Below are positions 5,202 through 11,061 of a stretch of 20,547 nucleotides of DNA, piece after piece (within the stretch, counting starts at the first letter, position 1; every line of letters starts with the position of its first letter). Source of the DNA: a virus; IMG/VR virus record IMGVR_UViG_3300044675_003679, positions 1-20,547 of that record; one strand, 5' to 3'. Below the pieces are notes generated by a model that worked only from the letters and a program-made list of their open reading frames with translations, was not told the origin of the DNA and did no database searches. The translations under genes and the position numbers were made by a program.

Positions 5202-5864
5202 ATGAAACAACATAAGGATATCACCTTTGGTGGTATTTACATCCCTAGGGAAGTTTTCAATTCGGAACTTAGCCCGATGGCTAAACTCTTGTATGGCGTT
5301 ATCCAATGCCTAGACGGAGAGGATGGTTGCTACGCCAGCAACGCCTACCTATCCGAGGTGTGTGGTATCTCTGAGTCTACTGTCAAGGAGCATATCTCCA
5401 ACCTAATCGAGGCTAACTTCATCGTCAGACATGAGGCGTATGGCGAGACTAGGGTGATTAGAACCTGTGGTTCTGAAGCCATGAAGGGGGGAGCCAGAAA
5501 ATCGGCTACCCCCAGCCGAAAAATCGGCTACCCCCCAGCCGAAAAATCGGCTACATATATACAAGATAAGGATAAGAAGAATAGAGAAGATACAAAGGGA
5601 GATGCTGTCGCACTCCCTCATGGGGAGTTGTTCAAGAAGGCTTGGCTTGACTGGGAACAGTACAGGCGGGAGAAGAAGAAGCCATTGACAAAGACAACCA
5701 TCACCCTTCAACTGGGTGACATGACATCTTTGTCCGAACCAGAGGCTATCGCCACCATCACTACCTCCATGCGTAACGGCTGGCTGGGTCTATTCCCGCC
5801 TCAGAGACAGTCTGGCGGGGTCAAGCGTGTCACCACTAGGGAGGAACACTCCAATGGCTTCTAA
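5202..5864 (+). CDS. Helix-turn-helix replication protein (lambda O-like)
   Basis: Encodes 220 residues. Residues about 10-75 form a winged helix of the kind found in phage replisome organisers: SPMAKLLYGVIQCLDG, then ASNAYLSEVCGISESTVKEHISNLIEANFI. A variable, charged middle with the repeat-encoded KSATP/KIGYPP/KSATY segment separates it from a C-terminal helical part (AWLDWEQYRREKKK onwards). Position directly before the DnaC-like loader mirrors the O-P arrangement of lambda, so it likely binds the origin and brings in the loader and host helicase. The gene itself contains iteron-like repeats at 5492-5554. It starts one base after the exonuclease stop, with no Shine-Dalgarno. It overlaps the loader start by 11 nt. 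Confidence 0.75.
   Translation: MKQHKDITFGGIYIPREVFNSELSPMAKLLYGVIQCLDGEDGCYASNAYLSEVCGISESTVKEHISNLIEANFIVRHEAYGETRVIRTCGSEAMKGGARKSATPSRKIGYPPAEKSATYIQDKDKKNREDTKGDAVALPHGELFKKAWLDWEQYRREKKKPLTKTTITLQLGDMTSLSEPEAIATITTSMRNGWLGLFPPQRQSGGVKRVTTREEHSNGF
5492..5554 (+). repeat. Three iteron-like tandem repeats, candidate replication origin
   Basis: Three direct copies of about 22-23 bp lie at 5492-5513, 5514-5536 and 5537-5554 (the last lacks the C run). The core is AGCCGAAAAATCGGCTAC, and the core itself is an inverted repeat (AGCCGA / TCGGCT around AAAA; the first copy is imperfect in the left arm). An AT- and purine-rich stretch follows (5555-5600). Lambda carries its origin iterons inside gene O in the same way. 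The unit lengths of 22 and 23 are not multiples of three, so successive copies are translated in different frames, which argues that selection is on DNA rather than on protein. Confidence 0.7.
5838..5844 (+). promoter_or_regulatory. Consensus Shine-Dalgarno for the helicase loader
   Basis: AGGGAGG stands 9 nt before the ATG at 5854. It is notable because nearly all other genes in the window lack such a site, and it fixes this start, which overlaps the upstream gene by 11 nt. Confidence 0.8.
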
Positions 5865-6537
5865 GTGCCACCATTGCAGTTCTGATGGTATGCCCATCTA
5901 CAGCATGGAGACTGGGAACTTCATGGACATGGTGTTGTGCGAGAAGTGCTATAAGCATGAGTGGGCGTTGAAGCCACCGCACAATTACGAGATGGTGTTT
6001 AAGCAACTTGGACAGGCGTGGTGCGGGGATGGAATGCACCCAGAGATGCCAAAGGCTTTCGTCAATACGGACATGGAGTACAGCGATTTCATGCGTAAGG
6101 TGAAGTCGTGGAAGCCTGTGGATGGAAAGTGCGGTGTCATCCTGCATGGGCAGACTGGCATCGGCAAGAGCAGGGCTGGCTGGTGGCTGTTCAACAAGTT
6201 GTGGATGGACAACCATACCAGCAGTAAGTTCATGCAGATGCGGAAGTTTGAGGGCATGATTGAGAAGGGCTTTGACGAGAAGAAGCATGCCAAGGTTCTT
6301 GACGCTTTGATTTCTTGTCGGGTCTTGGTTTTGGATGACCTAGGCAAGGAGCGTCTGACCCCCAGAATGGAGACTGACCTGTTTGCCATCATGGATGAGC
6401 GTACCTCCAACCTGCGGACTACAATCATCACCACGAATTATACTGGTGATGGACTCATCGAGCGGTTCAATAGCAAGGAGACTGGCGTTGCTTTCGTCAG
6501 ACGGCTTAGGGATTACTTCACTTCCATTACCGCTTGA
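5854..6537 (+). CDS. DnaC/IstB-type AAA+ helicase loader with zinc finger
   Basis: Encodes 227 residues. The N-terminus has a four-cysteine zinc site (C5, C8, C29, C32; CHHC and CEKC). An AAA+ core follows: Walker A GQTGIGKS (99-106), Walker B VLVLDDLGKE (157-166), sensor 1 TTIITTNYT, and a late arginine-rich RRLRDYF. This matches DnaC and IstB-like proteins, which load the replicative DnaB helicase onto origin DNA using ATP. Length is near the family's usual 220-250. The gene overlaps the replication initiator and has a strong Shine-Dalgarno site, suggesting a high translation rate relative to its neighbours. No helicase gene is visible, so the host or a gene outside the window must provide one. 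Confidence 0.88.
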   Translation: MASKCHHCSSDGMPIYSMETGNFMDMVLCEKCYKHEWALKPPHNYEMVFKQLGQAWCGDGMHPEMPKAFVNTDMEYSDFMRKVKSWKPVDGKCGVILHGQTGIGKSRAGWWLFNKLWMDNHTSSKFMQMRKFEGMIEKGFDEKKHAKVLDALISCRVLVLDDLGKERLTPRMETDLFAIMDERTSNLRTTIITTNYTGDGLIERFNSKETGVAFVRRLRDYFTSITA

Positions 6538-6562
6538 CCAGCCAGTAAAACAATGTTATATT
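6534..6562 (+). promoter_or_regulatory. Sigma-70-type promoter for a short RNA
   Basis: TTGACC (6534-6539) and TATATT (6557-6562) are 17 nt apart; the -35 box overlaps the loader stop codon. Transcription should start near 6569. Confidence 0.78.
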
Positions 6563-6568
6563 CCGTGG

Positions 6569-6650
6569 CGTAGTTGTTAGTGGGTCATCGCATGAAAAAC
6601 CGAAAGGTTTTTGTAGCCCTTATTCGTGGTTGGATAAGGGCAATTTTTTT
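6569..6650 (+). ncRNA. Putative ~80-nt double-hairpin phage RNA or leader/attenuator
   Basis: Between the loader and ERF genes lies a self-contained unit: its own promoter (6534-6562), a first hairpin AAAAACC-GAAA-GGTTTTT (6594-6611) with a GNRA tetraloop, and a terminator hairpin ending in a T run at 6650. A second promoter for ERF begins just after it, so the unit can be transcribed and terminated alone. GGGT at 6582-6585 could pair with GCCC at 6616-6619, the same bases that form the left foot of the terminator, so an alternative fold is possible. I do not recognise an RNA family. It may be a trans-acting small RNA, or read-through control between the two halves of the operon. Confidence 0.6.
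6616..6650 (+). terminator. Rho-independent terminator
   Basis: Perfect 8-bp stem GCCCTTAT / ATAAGGGC (6616-6623 with 6634-6641), 10-nt loop, then AATTTTTTT. It would also stop read-through from the loader gene, unless antiterminated. Confidence 0.85.
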
Positions 6651-6655
6651 CTCCG

Positions 6656-6683
6656 TTGACGCAGGCGTTTTCTATGGTATAAC
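6656..6683 (+). promoter_or_regulatory. Sigma-70-type promoter for ERF and the genes after it
   Basis: TTGACG (6656-6661) and TATAAC (6678-6683), spacer 16 nt, directly behind the terminator. The predicted start near 6690 gives a leader of about 14 nt without a Shine-Dalgarno sequence (it contains TTATCCATCCT). Confidence 0.78.
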
Positions 6684-6703
6684 AGGACTCGATTATCCAT
6701 CCT

Positions 6704-7486
6704 ATGAAAGACGATACCTCCGCTCTAAACGACTCCAAGAAGGCTGAACTTCACTCCGCTCTCATCAAGGCTATTGGTGAGACTAAGGACATCGTTGCCG
6801 ACAGCAACAATCCTTTCCACAAGTCCAAGTACGCCAGCCTGTCGGCTCACCTGTCTGCCATCAAGCCCATCTTTGCCAAGCACAACCTTGCCATCATCCA
6901 GTTCCCCTGCTCGTCTAGCACCCTCTTTGGTGAAGCCGAGAGTGGCGTTGGCGTGAAGACCATCGTCATCCACAGCAATGGTGCTTCCCTTGAAGCGTCC
7001 TGCATCATCCCTGTGGAGAAGGGTGCTAGTGGTCAGCAGGCTGGTGCTATCATCTCTTATTTGCGTAGATACTCTCTGGCTTCCGTGGCGGGCGTGGCTA
7101 CCGAGGATGACGATTGCGAGATTGACCGCATCTCTCGCCCTGCTTCCCAGAACTCCACCACAAAGTACATTCCAAACACAAATGTTAGCAAGCCTGCTCA
7201 AGTTTCTGGTAATGCTCCTGCTCCTGCTAACGCTCCAGTCGTGCCTACTTCTGCTGGAGACATCGACCCTTCCATTCCTGTTCCTTTCGGCAACAACAAA
7301 GGCACTCCAGTCGGTGAACTGCCCCTTAACGATTTGACTTACTGGGCTACCAAGTGGGAGCCTCGTCCGTATGAGAAGACTGGCAAGGTGACCGCTAAGG
7401 ATGCCAAGTTGAAGGCTACTGCCGTAGCCCTGTACGAAATGGTTTCCAGCGGTCAGTCCGAGGGTTCTGATGAAGTTCCCTTCTGA
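6704..7486 (+). CDS. erf: ERF-family single-strand annealing protein with SSB-like tail
   Basis: Encodes 260 residues. The ERF core spans about 12-140: NPFHKSKYASLSAHLSAIKP (36-55) and GQQAGAIISYLRRYSLASVA (110-129) followed by the acidic EDDD. ERF proteins coat and anneal single-stranded DNA in phage recombination; the RecE-like exonuclease at 4403 is its natural partner. After a Pro/Ala/Asn-rich linker (150-190) comes a small second element, VPFGNNKGTPVGELPLNDL (193-211), resembling the short PFGK-x-KGKPL-x-ELP module seen in other phage and bacterial proteins. The last residues, SDEVPF, look like the acidic tip of SSB, which recruits DNA repair partners. It has its own promoter (6656-6683). 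Confidence 0.88.
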   Translation: MKDDTSALNDSKKAELHSALIKAIGETKDIVADSNNPFHKSKYASLSAHLSAIKPIFAKHNLAIIQFPCSSSTLFGEAESGVGVKTIVIHSNGASLEASCIIPVEKGASGQQAGAIISYLRRYSLASVAGVATEDDDCEIDRISRPASQNSTTKYIPNTNVSKPAQVSGNAPAPANAPVVPTSAGDIDPSIPVPFGNNKGTPVGELPLNDLTYWATKWEPRPYEKTGKVTAKDAKLKATAVALYEMVSSGQSEGSDEVPF

Positions 7487-7638
7487 TGGCTGAGAAGGAC
7501 ATCCGCAAAATCGAGCAAGCCAGCAAGATTCTAGGCATCTCTTTTGATGAACTAGAACTTGCCCTTGGCATGCTTGATGAAGTCAAAACCAAAATGAACG
7601 AATGGGAAAAGACTAATGGACTACGAAAAAAAGACTAA
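7486..7638 (+). CDS. Unknown 50-residue helical protein
   Basis: A 50-codon gene starts at the ATG that shares its A with the ERF stop codon (TGATG, 1-nt overlap). The product begins MAEKDIRKIEQASKILGIS and is highly charged and helical (SFDELELALGMLDEVKTKM). No family recognised. The tight coupling to ERF and the 23-nt overlap with the next gene support translation. A role linked to ERF is possible but unproven. Confidence 0.65.
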   Translation: MAEKDIRKIEQASKILGISFDELELALGMLDEVKTKMNEWEKTNGLRKKD

Positions 7639-7822
7639 AGGTCTATCTATGTTTAGGCTGGTCGCTGGCAGGGCGATTAGCAAGAAGACCTATGCTTCCT
7701 TCTCGCACAAGGAACTGCTCGATATTATGAAGGAACTTGACGAAAAAGTTCCTAGAAAGAACCCGCACATGGTTCCCAAATATTATAGAGATGAAAATAA
7801 CAAACCGAAACATCAAGCCTAA
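7616..7822 (+). CDS. Unknown small basic protein
   Basis: Encodes 68 residues, lysine-rich at both ends (MDYEKKTKGLSMFRLVAGRA at the start, ending NKPKHQA), with a helix SHKELLDIMKELDEKV. No recognised family. It overlaps the preceding 50-residue gene by 23 nt and the metallophosphoesterase gene by 32 nt, so all three are probably translated from one transcript. The basic charge would allow nucleic-acid contact; nothing more specific can be said. Confidence 0.6.
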   Translation: MDYEKKTKGLSMFRLVAGRAISKKTYASFSHKELLDIMKELDEKVPRKNPHMVPKYYRDENNKPKHQA

Positions 7823-8576
7823 ACTGAAGAAGAACGGATGGACTAAGTTCGTCTTCTTCTCCGACAATCATGGCGATATGCAGGATGACGATACCTGCAA
7901 TGCCTTGGTCAAGTTCATCAAGGACTTCAACCCCGACATCAAGGTACACGGAGGTGACGGATTCGATATCCGCAGTCTACGCAAGAACGCCATCGGTGCT
8001 GAAGAGTACAATTCGATGGACAATGACATCCTTGTGGGATTGGAATTCATCCGCAGGACTAAACCCGATGTATATCTCTACGGAAACCATGAGCATCGTT
8101 TGTTCAAGTCCATCGAGTCTACTGGCAACGGAATCATCAGAGACTATTGCAAGAGAATCGTAAGGGACATCGAGCATGAGTTGCGAATGAATGGATGTAA
8201 GTTGATTCTGCCGTATCATGCCGAGGAAGGCGTGTACGAGATGGGTCCGATATCCATGTGCCATGCCTACAGCGTGAACCAAAACAGCGTCAGAGAGCAT
8301 GCCATCCATTACTCTCCCAAGGGCGGTGCGACTTTAATTGGTCACCTGCATACTATCATGCAAGCCAACGCCAAGCGTCATGGCGGTGTCGTTGGATTTT
8401 GCGGTGGTTGCCTGTGCAACAAGCGTAAGATGGGCTATGCCACCACTCACTTAAATACGAGTTCGTGGGGCAACGGCTGGCTTTATGGATGGGTGAAGGG
8501 CAACAATTGGAAAGTGTTGCAAGCCCATAAAGTTGGAGGAAAGTGGCTTGCTCCTATTGACTTTAGATTGTATTGA
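7791..8576 (+). CDS. Calcineurin-like metallophosphoesterase
   Basis: Encodes 261 residues with the metal-binding motifs of the family in order: SDNHGD (24-29), GGDGFD (54-59), GNHEHR (98-103) and, near residue 183, GHLHT. These ligands coordinate two metal ions in enzymes that cleave phosphomonoesters or phosphodiesters, including DNA nucleases such as SbcD/Mre11. The substrate cannot be told from sequence; its position after the recombination genes makes a DNA or nucleotide substrate plausible. The ATG at 7791 is taken because residues before it lie in the overlapping small gene. The C-terminal quarter contains a cysteine-bearing GFCGGCLCNKRK segment and a tryptophan-rich stretch. Confidence 0.85.
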   Translation: MKITNRNIKPKLKKNGWTKFVFFSDNHGDMQDDDTCNALVKFIKDFNPDIKVHGGDGFDIRSLRKNAIGAEEYNSMDNDILVGLEFIRRTKPDVYLYGNHEHRLFKSIESTGNGIIRDYCKRIVRDIEHELRMNGCKLILPYHAEEGVYEMGPISMCHAYSVNQNSVREHAIHYSPKGGATLIGHLHTIMQANAKRHGGVVGFCGGCLCNKRKMGYATTHLNTSSWGNGWLYGWVKGNNWKVLQAHKVGGKWLAPIDFRLY

Positions 8577-8592
8577 TGGTAGACTGCTATCG

Positions 8593-8877
8593 ATGACTAA
8601 CGATATTATTATTGAACGAGCCAAGGCTCTTGGAATCTCCCTCCAACGAGCCTTGGAAATGACCAACCCAGATAACTTTGACTTGAATAAAGTCCCTGTT
8701 ACTCCAAAGAAAAATTGCCTAGACAACCTAGACCATCACATGGTCCGTTTGAGAGGCAAGTACTACCTCAAGGTTGTTATTAATGCCAAGTGCCACTCCA
8801 AGCCTCTATCCGTTGACCCAATCGAAGCCAGACGCATGCGTGACGAATTTCTTAACGACAATGGATTCTACAACTAA
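8593..8877 (+). CDS. Unknown small protein
   Basis: Encodes 94 residues. The N-terminal part is helical (IIIERAKALGISLQRALEM). The C-terminal half reads VRLRGKYYLKVVINAKCHS and then DPIEARRMRDEFLN, a short beta sheet followed by a helix that recalls AP2-type or integrase arm-type DNA-binding folds; this is only a resemblance. The ATG at 8593 is used; the frame is open upstream to 8533 but that would overlap the phosphoesterase. The next gene follows after a single base. Confidence 0.65.
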   Translation: MTNDIIIERAKALGISLQRALEMTNPDNFDLNKVPVTPKKNCLDNLDHHMVRLRGKYYLKVVINAKCHSKPLSVDPIEARRMRDEFLNDNGFYN

Positions 8878-8878
8878 C

Positions 8879-9109
8879 ATGAAGGAGCAGGTCAACCGCC
8901 TAGGCTTTGGTGCTTGGGCTGAGAACAAGATTGTCAACTTCATCGAGGACTGGGGTGATACCATGCGTATCAGCGAAGGCAACATGAGCATCGAGAACGA
9001 TTGCTACACCATCAACGCTAGGTTCGGTGATGGCTCCGTCAGCATCAGCATTCGTGCTTATGTCGATGGTGATGGCTGGCAGACCCTAGACCAGAACATC
9101 AAACTCTAA
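8879..9109 (+). CDS. Unknown small protein
   Basis: Encodes 76 residues starting MKEQVNRLGFGAWAENKI; the remainder alternates short beta-like segments (YTINARFGDGSVSISIRAYVDGD). No recognised family. The ATG lies one base after the preceding stop. Another in-frame ATG at 8861 would overlap the previous gene by 17 nt and is less likely. Its stop shares bases with the next start (TAATG). Confidence 0.65.
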   Translation: MKEQVNRLGFGAWAENKIVNFIEDWGDTMRISEGNMSIENDCYTINARFGDGSVSISIRAYVDGDGWQTLDQNIKL

Positions 9110-9558
9110 TGCGAAACCTATATAAGCCAGTCCGCTACAATGTAGCCAGCATCCAAGCCCAGCAGACGCTTGGAGGCGATTGTATGGAGTCCAACGAAAA
9201 CGGAATCTGGGTTGAATTCCGTGACTATCTGCGATTGCTTGAGGACTACAAGTCCTCGCAACAATGGAAGCGAGAGGCTGACGCTGAGACGCTGAAGTTC
9301 GACAGCGGTGACTGGTTCGCAAGCAAGACCCTGCCAGAGCGTATCAAGCATATTATTGAGGCTAACGCTTTCTCCAACGACCAATGGAAAGATGTCGATG
9401 CCGAGAACGCCCGCCTCAAGTCCGAGGTCAAGCGGCTGGAGCATGAAGTTCGCTATTGGAAAATTGAAGCCAAACACGACCATGAACGATGGCTCAATGC
9501 GTTGGCTGAACTAGATAAGCATGTCAAAGATGTACCCAGACCATCCAATGAAGCGTAA
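9109..9558 (+). CDS. Unknown protein with C-terminal coiled coil
   Basis: Encodes 149 residues. The C-terminal third (ENARLKSEVKRLEHEVRYWK onwards, about residues 98-135) has the heptad pattern of a coiled coil, suggesting self-assembly. The N-terminal part contains a tryptophan- and acid-rich stretch without a known motif. No family recognised. The start overlaps the previous stop by one base. Its 3' end overlaps the next gene by 38 nt, a common arrangement through this stretch of small genes. Confidence 0.65.
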   Translation: MRNLYKPVRYNVASIQAQQTLGGDCMESNENGIWVEFRDYLRLLEDYKSSQQWKREADAETLKFDSGDWFASKTLPERIKHIIEANAFSNDQWKDVDAENARLKSEVKRLEHEVRYWKIEAKHDHERWLNALAELDKHVKDVPRPSNEA

Positions 9559-9736
9559 GGCTGTCGAAAACGCCCATCGTGCCAGAGAACTCAAGGATGC
9601 AGGAGATGCCCTTGGGAGGCAGGTTCTTACCCTTATGCTTAAGGGACTAGCCCCAGACGAACTAATCAACGCCTATGACCGCTGGCGTGATGTTTCCGTA
9701 GGCAAGCCAAACTGGGGTAAGACCTGCAAGAAATGA
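9521..9736 (+). CDS. Unknown small basic protein
   Basis: Encodes 71 residues beginning MSKMYPDHPMKRKAVENAHR, with a helical middle (ALGRQVLTLMLKGLAPDELI) and a basic end (GKTCKK). No recognised family. Three ATGs are possible (9521, 9530, 9548); the first gives a 38-nt overlap with the previous gene, the last an 11-nt overlap and a preceding CCATCC element like that before ERF. The true start is uncertain by up to nine residues. It overlaps the next gene by 4 nt. Confidence 0.6.
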   Translation: MSKMYPDHPMKRKAVENAHRARELKDAGDALGRQVLTLMLKGLAPDELINAYDRWRDVSVGKPNWGKTCKK

Positions 9737-9933
9737 TTCACGAATTCAACAGACCAATCCCAGTCAAGACCGACATCGGGTATGGATATCTTCTGTATGT
9801 CCAAGAGGCTGGCACTTTCTGCAATGACATGTTTGCCGTTGTCCTAGAGAAGGACGGCAAGATTCGCCATATGCTTACCGACCAATTCTCCGTAATCCGA
9901 AACGACACATTTGACATCAAAAACGATGAGTGA
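9733..9933 (+). CDS. Unknown small protein
   Basis: Encodes 66 residues, beta-rich in appearance (KTDIGYGYLLYVQEAG, MFAVVLEKDGKIRHML). This looks like a small single-domain fold, but no family is recognised. It starts within the ATGA overlap with the previous gene and ends 8 nt into the next one, so it belongs to the same translationally coupled series. Confidence 0.6.
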   Translation: MIHEFNRPIPVKTDIGYGYLLYVQEAGTFCNDMFAVVLEKDGKIRHMLTDQFSVIRNDTFDIKNDE

Positions 9934-10132
9934 CCCAACAAACAAACCTAGACCCAACTCGTCCTATGCTAGTGCTTCCGTACTGCTAGGCATCTCCGTA
10001 GATACCATAGAAATCTGCATGCCTATGCTTAAGTATATTGACAGTTTGGATTCCCACGACAAGGACTTTTGGAAAAAGGCTTCCGAAAATTGCAAGAAGA
10101 CCAACAATGCTCAAGGCAAGACGATTGACTGA
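9926..10132 (+). CDS. Unknown small protein
   Basis: Encodes 68 residues beginning MSDPTNKPRPNSSYASAS; the centre (VLLGISVDTIEICMPMLKYI) is hydrophobic but contains charged residues, so it is more likely a packed helix than a membrane segment. No recognised family. It overlaps the previous gene by 8 nt (ATGAGTGA) and the next by 26 nt. Confidence 0.58.
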   Translation: MSDPTNKPRPNSSYASASVLLGISVDTIEICMPMLKYIDSLDSHDKDFWKKASENCKKTNNAQGKTID

Positions 10133-10403
10133 AGAGGAACTTAAGGACAACGACAAGCGTTATGAAGGGTGCTTTATGTTTGAACCTAGAGCGTTCCTTG
10201 ATTGGGCTATAGACAAGAAGATACACAGCCGTGGTTGTGTCCAGTACAACTACGACAGGCTGGTGCTGGCGTTCATGCTATCCAACAATTGGGATGAGAA
10301 CTCCGCTGTCTCTTGGGTCGATTACAACATCGAGTTCAACCCGAAAGACCCTAAGATGCCTACTGTTTATCGGGAGCCTGCGGACGATGACGATAGCGAT
10401 TAA
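10107..10403 (+). CDS. Unknown small protein, last gene of the rightward operon
   Basis: Encodes 98 residues starting MLKARRLTEEELKDNDKRYE, with a central motif-like stretch FEPRAFLDWAIDKKIHSRG and an acidic tail ending ADDDDSD. No family recognised. The last 44 nt overlap the 3' end of the leftward lipoprotein gene in the opposite direction, so this is where the rightward and leftward transcription units meet. A perfect inverted repeat begins 3 nt after its stop. Confidence 0.6.
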   Translation: MLKARRLTEEELKDNDKRYEGCFMFEPRAFLDWAIDKKIHSRGCVQYNYDRLVLAFMLSNNWDENSAVSWVDYNIEFNPKDPKMPTVYREPADDDDSD

Positions 10404-11061
10404 TCGTATATCTAACCAAGATATACAGTCCGTCCGCTATGGCAAATCCAATACCTAACCCCATCATCCAAGCAAACCAATTGGTGTCAACAATCCACGC
10501 AAATGATGTGGCTAAAGCACCTCCAGCAACGAGTATTAACCCCCTAGACTTGAATGGAGTAAACGCCACAGCCAGTAATCCAGCCGTTACAATAGCCATG
10601 CCTATGCACGACACCATCCACAGAATCTTATCCTTCATCTCCCTTTGACGCTCTTTCTCAGAATTTTCGGCAAGTGCCTCTGCGATAGCGATAGCACTCT
10701 CCTGTTCCTCTACTATAGCCCACAGTTTGTTGGTCTCAGACTCAACCTTCAACGCCTTCTCTTGGTCTTCCTTGACCGCTTTCGTGTCGTTGGTCGTAAC
10801 CATTCGTCTATAGGACTCGACTCGCTCGACTGATGGTTCTCTGATTCCAGAGAGCCTTGTGATTTGCCCTTCGATGATTTGTCTTCTAATCCCATCATCG
10901 AGAGTAGGTGCGACAGCAGAAAGGGCAGAATTTGCGTCACTAACGATTTGTTCGACTTTTTCAATGTAGTTGTCTTTATCTTTGTTTGTTAATATGACTG
11001 GCTTTGGTTGCTCCGTGGTAGAACAACCAACCAGCAGGACGGAAGCCAGCAGGATTCTCAT
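10360..11061 (-). CDS. Lipoprotein with three C-terminal membrane segments, candidate spanin
   Basis: Encodes 233 residues. A lipoprotein signal is clear: MRILLASVLLVGCS with the lipidated cysteine at C13. Residues about 25-145 are charged and helical (coiled-coil-like around 95-142), then three hydrophobic segments at about 147-167, 173-191 and 195-216, with a basic tail. A lipid anchor at one end and a membrane anchor at the other is the layout of unimolecular spanins, which join the two membranes of Gram-negative cells in the last step of lysis; those normally have one membrane segment and are shorter. Two genes upstream is the holin, which supports a lysis role. No endolysin is recognised. 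It overlaps the upstream gene by 4 nt (ATGA). Confidence 0.7.
   Translation of the reverse strand: MRILLASVLLVGCSTTEQPKPVILTNKDKDNYIEKVEQIVSDANSALSAVAPTLDDGIRRQIIEGQITRLSGIREPSVERVESYRRMVTTNDTKAVKEDQEKALKVESETNKLWAIVEEQESAIAIAEALAENSEKERQREMKDKILWMVSCIGMAIVTAGLLAVAFTPFKSRGLILVAGGALATSFAWIVDTNWFAWMMGLGIGFAIADGLYILVRYTINRYRHRPQAPDKQ
10406..10426. repeat. Perfect inverted repeat at the convergent gene junction
   Basis: GTATATCT and AGATATAC (8-bp arms) flank a 5-nt loop AACCA. It lies just past the stop of the last rightward gene and inside the 3' end of the leftward lipoprotein gene. It has no T run on either side, so a terminator role is doubtful; a protein-binding site or an mRNA-stabilising hairpin is equally possible. 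Confidence 0.5.

Noticed and set aside
5492-5554. The three tandem repeats considered as a CRISPR array.
   Set aside because: The copies are adjacent with no spacers and lie inside a coding gene; an iteron-type origin is a better fit.
6592-6747. A 51-codon frame on the plus strand (MKNRKVFVALIRGW...) across the double-hairpin region, resembling a small membrane peptide.
   Set aside because: It runs through the first hairpin, the intrinsic terminator and the ERF promoter and ends inside the ERF gene; those elements explain the sequence better, and there is no ribosome site.
10406-10426. The inverted repeat at the convergent junction considered as a bidirectional terminator.
   Set aside because: The stem is AT-rich and no T run follows on either strand, so it is listed only as an inverted repeat.
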